Positions 36,353-44,993 of a stretch of DNA of 64,000 nucleotides are shown one piece after another. Each line of letters opens with the position of its first letter. Positions within the stretch are counted from its first letter, which is position 1. The stretch spans positions 682,001-746,000 of the forward strand of contig CBDFLL010000006.1 in NCBI GenBank assembly GCA_965249205.1, written 5' to 3'. The stretch is from JAQBVV01 sp965249205 (GTDB lineage Bacteria > Acidobacteriota > Vicinamibacteria > Vicinamibacterales > UBA2999). A program made the position numbers and the translations under genes. The notes under the pieces were generated by a model. It was not told where the DNA came from. It did no database searches and saw only the letters and a program-made list of their open reading frames with translations.

Positions 36353-36940
36353 ATGGAGATAATCAGCCACCGTCGCAACACCATCGAAGAGCTGGTCGGC
36401 ACGCCTCGGCGGTTCGGCGTCGAAGTCGACATTCGAAGCCGGGGCGATCGACTCGTGATTCATCACGAGCCCTATGAGCAGGGCGTGAACTTTACACGCT
36501 GGCTCGAGCACTACGCGCACGGGACGCTGATTCTCAACATCAAAGAAGAGGGGTTGGAAGTGCGCCTGCTGGAACTGATGGAGCGGGCCGCGATCGAGAA
36601 CTTCTTCTTCCTTGACCAGTCTTTTCCCTTTCTCGTGAAAACGGCGCGGGCCGGCGAGTCACGCTGCGCCGTGCGCGTCTCCGAGTACGAGTCGGTGCAG
36701 ACCGCGCTCTCGTTGGAGGGCCTGGTACGGTGGGTCTGGATCGACTGCTTGACGCACTTTCCCTTGACCGGAGTGCAGGCGCGACAGCTGACCGACGCCG
36801 GCTTTCGGTGCTGCCTGGTGTCCCCGGAGCTTCACGGCCGTCCCGCCGGACGCGAGGTCCCGGCCCTGCGGGGGCTGTTGAGCGCGCTTCCGTTGCGCGC
36901 CGATGCCGTCTGCACGAAGGAGCCCAGCCTGTGGGAGTGA
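36353..36940 (+). CDS. GDPD-like phosphodiesterase domain protein
   Basis: This 195-residue protein has the start of the glycerophosphodiester phosphodiesterase barrel: S-H-R-R-N-T near residue 5, E-V-D-I-R about 18 residues later and H-H-E-P near residue 37, the expected acid-base His and metal ligands. It is shorter than usual (240-300 residues), so the barrel may be minimal. Position inside a glycan cluster suggests it trims or recognises a phosphodiester-linked precursor. It overlaps the next gene by 10 bases. Confidence 0.72.
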   Translation: MEIISHRRNTIEELVGTPRRFGVEVDIRSRGDRLVIHHEPYEQGVNFTRWLEHYAHGTLILNIKEEGLEVRLLELMERAAIENFFFLDQSFPFLVKTARAGESRCAVRVSEYESVQTALSLEGLVRWVWIDCLTHFPLTGVQARQLTDAGFRCCLVSPELHGRPAGREVPALRGLLSALPLRADAVCTKEPSLWE

Positions 36941-39021
36941 GTGCCGGGGTTCCGAGCGTTCCGTTGCTCTTTGGCATCGGGCTCGCGGTGCGTGTCTGCT
37001 TGCTGCTGCTCGTGCTTCCGAACATCCAGAGCGAGTGGTTTCTGACCTTCCTCCGGCATTTTGTCGCGCAACCCTCCATCGATCCATGGACGACCTTCAT
37101 GGAGGCTGGCGGCGATTTCATGGCCTACCCGTACGGGCCGGTCATGTTGCTGGTCCACGCTCCGTTGGTCGCCATCGGCGTCGGAGTCGACGCGCTACTT
37201 GGCGGGACGTACGCGTCTGGTCTGGCGTTTCGCCTGACTCTGCTGCTGGTCGATCTCGGCACGTACCAGCTGCTGCGTCGACTATTCCCGACGCGGCCTC
37301 ACGGGGTCGTGCTGTTGTTCTGGATTTCGCCGATCGCGCTTTACGTCACGTACGTTCACGGCCAGACCGATATCGTACCGGTCTTCTTCCTGGTCGCCAG
37401 CCTCGAGCAACTCAAGCGCCATCGCTTCACTCAGGCCAGCGCACTGCTGGCCGTCGCCGCGGCCGCGAAGCTGAGCATGATCATCGCCTTTCCGTTCGTG
37501 CTCGTGTACATGTGGCGAAATCGTCGACTCGCCCCGCACTTCCTTCGCTTCGCGACAGTCTTCTCGTGTCTGGCTGCGGTCCTGCTGCTGCCCTACCTTG
37601 CCTCGCCGGGCTTCCTACGCATGGTCGTGGCGACCCCTGAGGCGGCCAAGCTCTACGAGGTCGCGATCGCGTTCAGCGCCGGCTACAGCCTCTATGTCAC
37701 CCCCTTGTCGTACTTGTTGCTGCTGTATTTCCTCTGGCGGATTCGCCGCATCAGCTTCAGTCTGCTCCTGGCCGTCACCGGGATCGCCTTTTCCGTGGTC
37801 GTGTTGCTGACACCGGCGTCTGTGGGCTGGCACCTGTGGCTGCTGCCCTTCTTCCCGTCCCAGACCTCCGAGGAGCGTTGGCCGGGCTATCTCCTCATGG
37901 CCACGTTCTTTCTGCTTGTGACCGGCATGCACCTGTTTGTGTCCCAGGGCGCCGCGCTTGCCGTGTCGCCCGATGTGCAACTGTTGCCCTGGTCGTATCT
38001 CGACCCGCCAGTCACGCCGCACCTGCGGTCTCTGTGGATGACCCTTGTCACGGCGACGGGCATTATCGTGGTGCTGAGGATTCTTCGCGACGGTGTCGCC
38101 AACAACGACCACTACCGCTTGAGCCGAAAGCCGCTGGCGGTGTGTATCGGTGGGGACTCGAGCGCGGGAAAGGACACGCTCTCAACGGCGCTGACCGGAC
38201 TGTTTGGCACCCACTCCGTGGTTCCGCTTTCGGGTGATGATTATCACGCCTGGGACCGCAAGGGTCGGCTCTGGAAGGCGATGACGCACCTGAACCCTCG
38301 GGCCAATGATTTGCTGCGATTCGCTCGCGACGTACAGGCGCTTCTCGGTGGGCGATCGATCATGAGCTACCACTACGATCACGAGACGGGCCGCTTCGAT
38401 TCCGGGAAGCGCGTTCCAGCCAATGACGTCTTGATCGTCTCCGGCCTTCACGCGTTGTATGTGCGAGAGATCTACACGAGGGCCGATGTCGCCGTTTTTC
38501 TGGATCCCGACGAGGACCTGCGCCGGGCCTGGAAGGTCCTGCGAGATACCGAGAGGCGCGATTCGTCGCCCAAGAAGGCCTGGCTGTCGATCGAGTCGCG
38601 CATGATGGAGGCGAAGCGCTTTATTCATCCGCAGAGGAAGCACGCGGACATCGTTTTGAAGGTGCTGCCGGTGCAACCGTTCGCGTACGGCGACCCGGAG
38701 AAGGTGCCCACCCCACCGAGCGGGCTTCGACTGCAGGTGGAGTTCAAGGAAGACCTGCACATGGAACGCCTGGCGAAGGTCCTGATCGGCATCTGCGGCC
38801 TCCACCTGGACCGGCAGCTGGTGGAGGATAGCAGGTGCATCATGGTGATCGAAGGCGACGTGGACGCTCAGGACATCAGCCTGGCCGCGAACAAGCTGCT
38901 GGAACGCGTGGACGAACTGCTTGACCTTGAGCCCCAGTGGCGCGGAGGTATTCTGGGCTTGATGCAGCTTGTCGTGTTGAGCCAGGCCAGCGAGGCCCTC
39001 CGTCGCAGGAGCGCCGCATGA
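36931..39021 (+). CDS. Polytopic GT-C-like glycosyltransferase fused to uridine-kinase-like domain
   Basis: This 696-residue protein begins at GTG 36931 with GAAGGAG at good spacing. Residues 1-385 form about ten membrane helices with an early acidic loop and a W-H-L-W-L-L-P-F-F motif, as in mannosyltransferase-like GT-C enzymes. Residues 400-600 are a PRK/uridine kinase: Walker A G-G-D-S-S-A-G-K-D-T, S-G-D-D-Y-H, Y-H-Y-D-H-E-T and V-S-G-L-H-A-L-Y. The last 90 residues are helical. I do not know this fusion as a standard family. It implies phosphorylation of a substrate at the membrane beside glycosyl transfer. It overlaps the HAD gene start by 4 bases. Confidence 0.82.
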   Translation: MGVSAGVPSVPLLFGIGLAVRVCLLLLVLPNIQSEWFLTFLRHFVAQPSIDPWTTFMEAGGDFMAYPYGPVMLLVHAPLVAIGVGVDALLGGTYASGLAFRLTLLLVDLGTYQLLRRLFPTRPHGVVLLFWISPIALYVTYVHGQTDIVPVFFLVASLEQLKRHRFTQASALLAVAAAAKLSMIIAFPFVLVYMWRNRRLAPHFLRFATVFSCLAAVLLLPYLASPGFLRMVVATPEAAKLYEVAIAFSAGYSLYVTPLSYLLLLYFLWRIRRISFSLLLAVTGIAFSVVVLLTPASVGWHLWLLPFFPSQTSEERWPGYLLMATFFLLVTGMHLFVSQGAALAVSPDVQLLPWSYLDPPVTPHLRSLWMTLVTATGIIVVLRILRDGVANNDHYRLSRKPLAVCIGGDSSAGKDTLSTALTGLFGTHSVVPLSGDDYHAWDRKGRLWKAMTHLNPRANDLLRFARDVQALLGGRSIMSYHYDHETGRFDSGKRVPANDVLIVSGLHALYVREIYTRADVAVFLDPDEDLRRAWKVLRDTERRDSSPKKAWLSIESRMMEAKRFIHPQRKHADIVLKVLPVQPFAYGDPEKVPTPPSGLRLQVEFKEDLHMERLAKVLIGICGLHLDRQLVEDSRCIMVIEGDVDAQDISLAANKLLERVDELLDLEPQWRGGILGLMQLVVLSQASEALRRRSAA

Positions 39022-39767
39022 GTCGGTGGCAGATTCACAACCCGGACGTCGTGAAGGTCAGGCCCTCGGCGATCGTGCTCGATACGGACGACACGTTGTA
39101 CGCCTATGCCCCTTGTCATGAGGAGGCCACTCGCGCCGTCGAGAGTAAGACCGTGGAATTGTTGGGAGTCAGCGCTGAGGTCTTTCGCGAGGCGTTTGCG
39201 CGCGCACGCACGGAAGTCAAGCAGCGTCTGGGGCCGACCGCCAGCTCCCACAGCCGGCTGCTGTATTTCCAGCGAACAATCGAGCTGCTCGGATTGGGCA
39301 CGCAAATTCTGGTGGCGCTCGACCTCGAGCAGACTTACTGGCGGCGATTCCTGGCGCGTAGTGCGCTGTTCCCCGGCGTCCGGGAATTTCTCGAAGCTGT
39401 GCGGCGCAATGACATCGCGACCGCGATCATTACAGACCTGACAGCCCAGATACAGTTCCGCAAGCTGGTCTATTTCGACCTGGATAACCTCTTCGACTAC
39501 GTGGTCACCTCGGAGGAGGCCGGCGCCGACAAGCCGGCGCGCGCTCCCTTCGATCTGGTGCTTGAGAAACTGAAGCTGCCGCCAGAACGGATCTGGATGA
39601 TCGGGGACAACGCGGCACACGATATCGAGGGTGCCAGGCGAATGGGCATGGTCACCTTGCAGAAGGTTCACCCGGGCGTCGAGGTCGGGGAGGGCGAGCG
39701 ACGCGCCGACGTGGTGTTCTCGGATTTCTCCCAGCTGTTCACCCAACTGTTGGCATCTGGCGATTGA
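39018..39767 (+). CDS. HAD-superfamily hydrolase
   Basis: This 249-residue protein has HAD motif I as V-L-D-T-D-D-T-L-Y, motif II in I-I-T-D-L, Lys of motif III in G-A-D-K-P and motif IV as M-I-G-D-N-A-A-H-D-I-E-G-A. The second motif I Asp is present (D-T-D), so it should be an active phosphatase. It shares an ATGA overlap with the kinase fusion gene and is followed by the aldolase one base after its stop, so it is translated within the cluster operon. A sugar-phosphate phosphatase role is plausible. Confidence 0.87.
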   Translation: MSRWQIHNPDVVKVRPSAIVLDTDDTLYAYAPCHEEATRAVESKTVELLGVSAEVFREAFARARTEVKQRLGPTASSHSRLLYFQRTIELLGLGTQILVALDLEQTYWRRFLARSALFPGVREFLEAVRRNDIATAIITDLTAQIQFRKLVYFDLDNLFDYVVTSEEAGADKPARAPFDLVLEKLKLPPERIWMIGDNAAHDIEGARRMGMVTLQKVHPGVEVGEGERRADVVFSDFSQLFTQLLASGD

Positions 39768-39768
39768 G

Positions 39769-40866
39769 GTGGACGCGTCCGTATTCGATCACGAAACGGC
39801 GCTGCGATCACTCCGGACGCTCTGCGCCGACGTTGGCAACGTTCCAGAGTGGGTCCAAGGACCAGGCGGCAACGCGTCGGTCAAGCTGGGCGACGTGCTG
39901 TGGGTCAAGGCGTCCGGAACCTGGCTCAGCCGCGCCCTGGACGAGGAGATCCTGGTGCCGGTCGATCTCGGCCGCGCGCGTGCGTCGATCGAGAAGAGCG
40001 CCTCCCCTACGTCGCTTCCCGTTCTTGACAACCGCCGTCTGCGCCCGAGTATCGAGACGACGCTCCACGCGGTCATGCCGCATCGTTATGTGCTGCACGT
40101 CCACTCAGTCAATGCCCTCAGCTTCGCGATTCGAAAAGAGGGGGCGGCTTTGCTCGCACAGGTGTTCGGCGACGATGTGCCGTGGGCGTGGGTCCCGTAT
40201 GCGAAGCCAGGGGTGCCTCTGACCCGTTGTGCGCAGGCGGCGTTGAATCGGGGCCGGTCCGACTACCTCGTGTTGGCGAATCACGGTGTCGTACTGGGCG
40301 CCGATACGGCAGATGGATTGTCATCGTTGCTCGACCAGACCGAGCGAACGATGGCGCGTGCGATCGAACAGCAGGGCGGATCCGGTGACCGTACGACAGA
40401 CGAGGGCGTCGACGGCGGAGTCGGCGCGGCGTACGAGCCGCGCGACTCTCTCGGCGAACACTGGCGGGCGCCGGTCGATCCGCGCGTGCACGCCTTGGCC
40501 CTGCGTCAGGACTATCGGACGTGGCTGCAGATGGGCGCCTTATACCCTGATCACACGGTGTTTCTTGGCGTCGACACCTTCATGACATCGCGCGAGGCCG
40601 CACCGGCTGCCCTCGCGGCGTATCAGCAGCGCTGGGGCCAGGCTCCGCCCTATGCGATCGTGCCGGGGCGAGGTGTGGCCGTGAATCGAGCGTCCGGTCC
40701 GACGGTCGATGCGATGCTGCTGTGTTGGCGAATGGTTCTGGATCGTCTCCCACGTGACTGTACGCCTGTCGCCCTCTCGCCGGCTGAGGTCAGCGAACTG
40801 GTCGACTGGGACGCCGAGAAACACCGCCGGGCCGTGCAGCCCATCCAGGAGCGTCGCCAAGAGTGA
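39769..40866 (+). CDS. Class II aldolase/adducin-family protein
   Basis: This protein of about 365 residues has Q-G-P-G-G-N-A-S-V-K near the start, then H-V-H-S-V-N-A (metal His pair) and L-A-N-H-G-V-V for the third His, the class II aldolase zinc site. The C-terminal half is longer than in fuculose aldolases and includes D-H-T-V-F-L-G and A-I-V-P-G-R-G-V-A-V-N. The first possible start is the GTG at 39769, one base after the HAD stop. It may cleave or epimerise a phosphorylated sugar, in line with the kinase and phosphatase upstream. Confidence 0.82.
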   Translation: MDASVFDHETALRSLRTLCADVGNVPEWVQGPGGNASVKLGDVLWVKASGTWLSRALDEEILVPVDLGRARASIEKSASPTSLPVLDNRRLRPSIETTLHAVMPHRYVLHVHSVNALSFAIRKEGAALLAQVFGDDVPWAWVPYAKPGVPLTRCAQAALNRGRSDYLVLANHGVVLGADTADGLSSLLDQTERTMARAIEQQGGSGDRTTDEGVDGGVGAAYEPRDSLGEHWRAPVDPRVHALALRQDYRTWLQMGALYPDHTVFLGVDTFMTSREAAPAALAAYQQRWGQAPPYAIVPGRGVAVNRASGPTVDAMLLCWRMVLDRLPRDCTPVALSPAEVSELVDWDAEKHRRAVQPIQERRQE

Positions 40867-40926
40867 CGGCGTGTCTGGCGCTGGCCCGCGCGGGTTTCGT
40901 CAGCGTGCACCGGATCGTTTTCGCCG

Positions 40927-42675
40927 TCACTGGCCGGCGGTCGAGGGTGTCGCCGGCTTCAGGACATAGAGGAAGAAGTTGTTCTGTCCGTTCTGCGTCA
41001 ACCGAGAGTACTCAAGCTCCACGGGCGTTCGGCGCTCCTGCGTGAGCACAACTTCCCAGCCGCGGGCGACGAGATGCGCCATCGCCGCCGCCGCGTCACT
41101 CGGATCCTCCTCGATGCTGGTTCGGGCACTGACGAAGGCGACTGGTGTCGACGCCTGCTCGATGCGGCCCATATCTTCCGGCGGAACGGTGGTGTCGTGA
41201 AGGTGGAGCCCGCCTAAGGCAGGCATCAGATACGGGTTCAGTGTCGCGCCGTACGCGACGACGTCGTCAACGCCGTGGAGCGAGAGCGCTGTCGCTAGGG
41301 CGACTTCGTCGAATGGGTCCTGGCGGTCGCCTAGCGTGGCGGAGTAATCCTTGTAAAAGAGTGCCAGTACGAGCAGAGGGGGCAGTATGTACGCGGCTCG
41401 CTGCCACTCAAGAAATCGCGGACCGAAACGGGCCATGAGCCAGTCCGTCGCGCTGCGTACGGCCTCGCAGAACAGCAGTACAAAGAGAGGCAATAGGACG
41501 ACGGAGTGGCGCGTCGGACTCAGCGTGATGCGACCAGCCACACACAGACTCGCCCAGACAGCGAATAGACACAGGGCGAGCATCCCTATCCTGCGCCTCT
41601 CTGCAGTCTGCGAGCGCAACGCAAGCACCACACCCGCAACGCAACCCAGAGTCGTCACGGGAAACAGCAGCGCTGCGACGGGCGCGTGTTCCGGGACAAA
41701 GGCCATCATTCGAGAGATGACGGTGTGCAGTCCGCCAACGAAGAAGCGTGACAGGTAGAGCGCGTCGGCGGCCGGTCGATCCCAAGAGAACAGAAACTGC
41801 TGCGTGGGCCCCGCGTTCCAGCTCACGCCGGCCAGGTCCTTCAGCGCGATGTACACGACGCCGGGCAGGCACACCAATGCGAACGCCGCTCCGATCGCTG
41901 CTAGACGAAGAAGCGGGGCGCGTTCGCCCCGCCCCTGCGCGAGCGTGGCCCAGGCGAGCGCCAGTAGGCAGGCGGTGCCGACGAAGATGAGCTGGTACTG
42001 CACGTAGACGAGTGATCCGAGGGCGGCGCCAAGAAGCGCCAGACTCGCGTAAGACGCCAGGCGGACGCGCTCAGGGGTGATCGCCAGCGACCAGCCGATC
42101 GCGAGTAACACGGCGAAGGTGCCAGCCGCGTAGTTGTGCATCTGTTGGGACAGGAGCACGTGTTCCCATGAGCAGGCGAGCAGGACCACCGCCAGCAGCG
42201 CCCAGGGTCGCCAGTACGGACCGTGCACTCGGCGAGACACCCACAGCATGGCGAGCAGGCTGGCGATGGAGAAGAGCGCGGACGGCAGCCGCCCAAGGAA
42301 CAGCGTGCGTCGGTAGTCCCCCCCGGACGGAAGCATGGCGTTGGTCAGTACGAACTGGGCCGGAGCGTAGGTCCAGGACATCGGCACGGCGATCCATGGA
42401 GCCACTCGATCCGCGATCGACAGTCCGCGATCGCCCATCGCGGATCGCAGCGCGCGCTTGATGGGGTTGTTGTAGGTCGGCGAACTCTCGTCTGACAGCC
42501 GTTGCCCAAAGTAGCCGGGCGTTCGCGCATCCAGAATCGTCTTGGCGACTCCGATATCGTCGATGTGAGTGAAGTGCGAGTCCAGGTTGTGCAGTCGCGT
42601 CAACGCGGCCACCGACAGCAGCAGCACAAACGCGACGTGGTACACGACGATCCCCCGCCGTTTTTGCGAGCCCAT
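40927..42675 (-). CDS. GT39/ArnT-like membrane glycosyltransferase
   Basis: This protein of about 582 residues (595 from the first Met) has about 12 membrane helices. The first periplasmic loop reads H-F-T-H-I-D-D-I-G, with the acidic pair typical of GT39/GT-C catalytic loops. The C-terminal soluble part is about 110 residues. It would use a lipid-linked sugar from the GT2 step. It is convergent with the plus-strand cluster (60 bp apart) and probably belongs to the same surface-glycan function. The start at 42675 is preferred because the hydrophobic helix follows soon after. Confidence 0.8.
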   Translation of the reverse strand: MGSQKRRGIVVYHVAFVLLLSVAALTRLHNLDSHFTHIDDIGVAKTILDARTPGYFGQRLSDESSPTYNNPIKRALRSAMGDRGLSIADRVAPWIAVPMSWTYAPAQFVLTNAMLPSGGDYRRTLFLGRLPSALFSIASLLAMLWVSRRVHGPYWRPWALLAVVLLACSWEHVLLSQQMHNYAAGTFAVLLAIGWSLAITPERVRLASYASLALLGAALGSLVYVQYQLIFVGTACLLALAWATLAQGRGERAPLLRLAAIGAAFALVCLPGVVYIALKDLAGVSWNAGPTQQFLFSWDRPAADALYLSRFFVGGLHTVISRMMAFVPEHAPVAALLFPVTTLGCVAGVVLALRSQTAERRRIGMLALCLFAVWASLCVAGRITLSPTRHSVVLLPLFVLLFCEAVRSATDWLMARFGPRFLEWQRAAYILPPLLVLALFYKDYSATLGDRQDPFDEVALATALSLHGVDDVVAYGATLNPYLMPALGGLHLHDTTVPPEDMGRIEQASTPVAFVSARTSIEEDPSDAAAAMAHLVARGWEVVLTQERRTPVELEYSRLTQNGQNNFFLYVLKPATPSTAGQ

Positions 42676-42873
42676 GGACTGCGCATCGTAGGCAGGGCAG
42701 GTATGTGATTGCAAGCGTGCGATGGTGCCCGGTAGAGCGGGCGCTAGCGTGCGTCGCTCACGTTGCGCGCGTCCCGCGGCGCTTGGGCGTGCCGATGATT
42801 CCTTGTCAGTTCGTCGCCGCTGTCGGCGACGAACTGCCGGGCGTTCTGTGATCCGGGTGCTCGGGCCTCGTCT

Positions 42874-43152
42874 TCAGCGTCCGGTGCTCCGCCGTCGGTC
42901 GCTTCCCGGCCTGGCGGTGGCACGGCGCTCAGACGTCTCGCGACGCTCCCGATCGAACCCCCAAAGAAACCACCCGTCATTGGTGAGCCGTTCGCCGAGA
43001 CTGATCTGAAACGCCTGGAGCGATTCCTCGTCTGGAAAGCGACGTTCCTCACGCGCCGCGGCCGGGCCGACCACGACCATTGTGTTCTCGGGCACCCGTT
43101 CAACCCAGATGCTCTGTCCGTCTTTGACGAATAACCAGGAAGATTGCGGCAT
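42874..43152 (-). CDS. Small conserved-looking protein, 92 residues
   Basis: The product reads W-L-F-V-K-D-G-Q-S-I-W-V-E-R near the start, V-V-V-G-P-A-A-A-R-E-E-R in the middle and W-F-L-W-G-F-D-R-E-R later, with an Arg-rich end. This compact order looks conserved rather than random. I know it only as a family of hypothetical proteins. It lies 24 bp downstream of the monooxygenase gene on the same strand, so it may share its transcript. Confidence 0.55.
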   Translation of the reverse strand: MPQSSWLFVKDGQSIWVERVPENTMVVVGPAAAREERRFPDEESLQAFQISLGERLTNDGWFLWGFDRERRETSERRATARPGSDRRRSTGR

Positions 43153-43176
43153 GTGCGAAGTATAGTGCCTCGGACA

Positions 43177-44166
43177 CTAGAGCCCGGCCGCCGCCGATGC
43201 TCGTTCGTACGACTGCAGGCGGTCCTCTCGATCGGGCAGCAGCGTTGACAGCATGAGTTCGTCGGCACCGCTCTCGCGCGCCAGCGCGGTCAATCCTTCC
43301 AGGACGAGCTCAGGCCCGCCGATGATGGCGCCCAGGAGAAAGTCGTCGGCAATGGCCCTTTCCTCCTTCGTGAAGCGATAGGCCAGAGCTTCCTCGACGC
43401 TGGCGATCGGCGCGCGGCGTCCTGTCCTGTTTCTCACGACCGCCAGACGGACCGGGGCGGCCATACGCTCCGCCTGTTCATCGTCTGGGCCGCACACGAC
43501 CGTGACCGCCAGCATCGCGTACGGCGTCTGGAGATCGGCCGAAGGTCTGAATTGATCTCGGTACCACCTGATAGCGGCAGTCGCGTTTCGCATCGCGAAG
43601 TGGCCCGCAAACGCGTAGCGCAGACCGAGCGAGGCGGCGATCGACGCGCCGCCGCGGGTCGAGCCGAGCATCCAAATCGGAGGCAAGGCGACACCAGAGG
43701 GCATCGGTACGATGCCTCGAAACGGATGCTCGTCCGGGAACGTCGCACCGGCAAAGGCGAGGACTTCCGCGAGTCGGCTGTTGGGATCGTCGCCGTGTCC
43801 GCGTTGCAGCGCGGCGGCGGTCACCGGATCGGTGCCTGGGGCGCGGCCAAGGCCGAGGTCGATGCGGCCGGGGTGCAGCGCCTCCAGCGTGCGGAAGATT
43901 TCCACCACCCTGAGCGGGTTGTGGTTTGGCAGCATGATACCGCCGGAGCCGATGCGCATACGGGAGGTCGTCGCGGCGATGTGCGCGACCAGCACTTCGG
44001 GGGCTGACGCCGCGATGTTCGGCATGCCGTGGTGTTCGGCCACCCAATAACGCGTATAGCCGAGCGCGTCACATCGGCACGCCAGCGCCGTCGAATCGAG
44101 GATCGCCTGGCACGGTGTGGACGAGACACCCACCGGCGAAAGGTCTAGCACCGACAACGGAACCAT
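43177..44166 (-). CDS. LLM-class flavin-dependent monooxygenase
   Basis: This 329-residue luciferase-like protein begins L-S-V-L-D-L-S-P-V and has Y-W-V-A-E-H-H-G-M-P-N, S-G-G-I-M-L-P-N-H-N-P-L-R-V-V-E and R-I-D-L-G-L-G-R-A-P-G-T-D, typical of the MsnO8/YhbW subgroup. These enzymes use reduced flavin and oxygen to oxidise organic substrates; the substrate is unknown here. It is divergent from the MFS transporter gene 20 bp away, suggesting a shared control region for efflux and oxidation. Confidence 0.87.
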   Translation of the reverse strand: MVPLSVLDLSPVGVSSTPCQAILDSTALACRCDALGYTRYWVAEHHGMPNIAASAPEVLVAHIAATTSRMRIGSGGIMLPNHNPLRVVEIFRTLEALHPGRIDLGLGRAPGTDPVTAAALQRGHGDDPNSRLAEVLAFAGATFPDEHPFRGIVPMPSGVALPPIWMLGSTRGGASIAASLGLRYAFAGHFAMRNATAAIRWYRDQFRPSADLQTPYAMLAVTVVCGPDDEQAERMAAPVRLAVVRNRTGRRAPIASVEEALAYRFTKEERAIADDFLLGAIIGGPELVLEGLTALARESGADELMLSTLLPDREDRLQSYERASAAAGL

Positions 44167-44186
44167 GGTGAATCAGTGTAGACGCA

Positions 44187-44993
44187 GTGTGCAGGTATCG
44201 ACCGGGCGTCGACGCGCGCCACACTCCGTATAAGGTGTTCCTGTCCGTGCTGCACCGCAACCCGCGCCTGCTCTGCGTCTTTCACGCGCTCCAGATGAGC
44301 CTCTTTCCGATGGCGATTCTGACGGTGTTCTACCGCCAGAACCTTGGGATGAGCATGGCGGAGATCATGCTGGTGCAAGGGGGCTTTGGGCTCGCGATGG
44401 CGCTCTTCGAGTTCCCGTCGGGATATCTCGCCGATCGGATCGGCTATCGACGCACGTTGGTGATCGGCGCGATCTTGGAGGCCGTCGGTTGGTCGCTCTA
44501 CGCGCGTGCGGACGGGATCGGTGGAGTGATCCTCGGTGAGGCTGTGCTGGGCGTCGGCCTCTCGTTGATTTCGGGCTGCGATGCGGCCCTGCTCTACGAG
44601 TCGTTGACAGAGACTGGCCGCGAGTTCGACTACGGCAGGTGGAGCGGGCGTGTGCGGTTCTGGGGGCAGCTGGGCGAAGGGTCCGCGGCGCTCATAGCGG
44701 GCGTGATGTTCGCCTATTGGGCGCGCCTGCCCTTCGTGACCGAAGCGGTGATCTGGGTCGTCAATCTCCTTGTGGCGTGGCTGCTGGTCGAGCCCGCGCG
44801 CCACCGCCCTCCGCTGGGAGGGAACTGGAGCCAGGTCAAACAGATGGTGCGCCACGTCTCGCGCGAAGCGCCCAGGTTGCGCGCTGTGATGATGCTCACC
44901 ATCGCGCTGGGGATGTCTTCGTTTATCCCCGTTTGGACCGTGCAGCTCTATGCGACCGATGCGGGCATGGACGCCGCCTGGCTAGGCGTCGCG
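44187..44993 (+). pseudogene. 5' part of MFS transporter split by IS1595
   Basis: This part encodes seven or so membrane helices of a 12-helix major facilitator, with the loop 2-3 motif G-Y-L-A-D-R-I-G-Y-R-R-T. The frame ends exactly at a GCG codon where the IS begins. Joining to TGG at 46046 restores G-V-A-W-A-V-A-N-Y-S and a total of 412 residues, a normal MFS length. It starts with GTG at 44187, close to the divergent monooxygenase. The insertion makes the transporter non-functional unless the IS excises. Confidence 0.85.
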
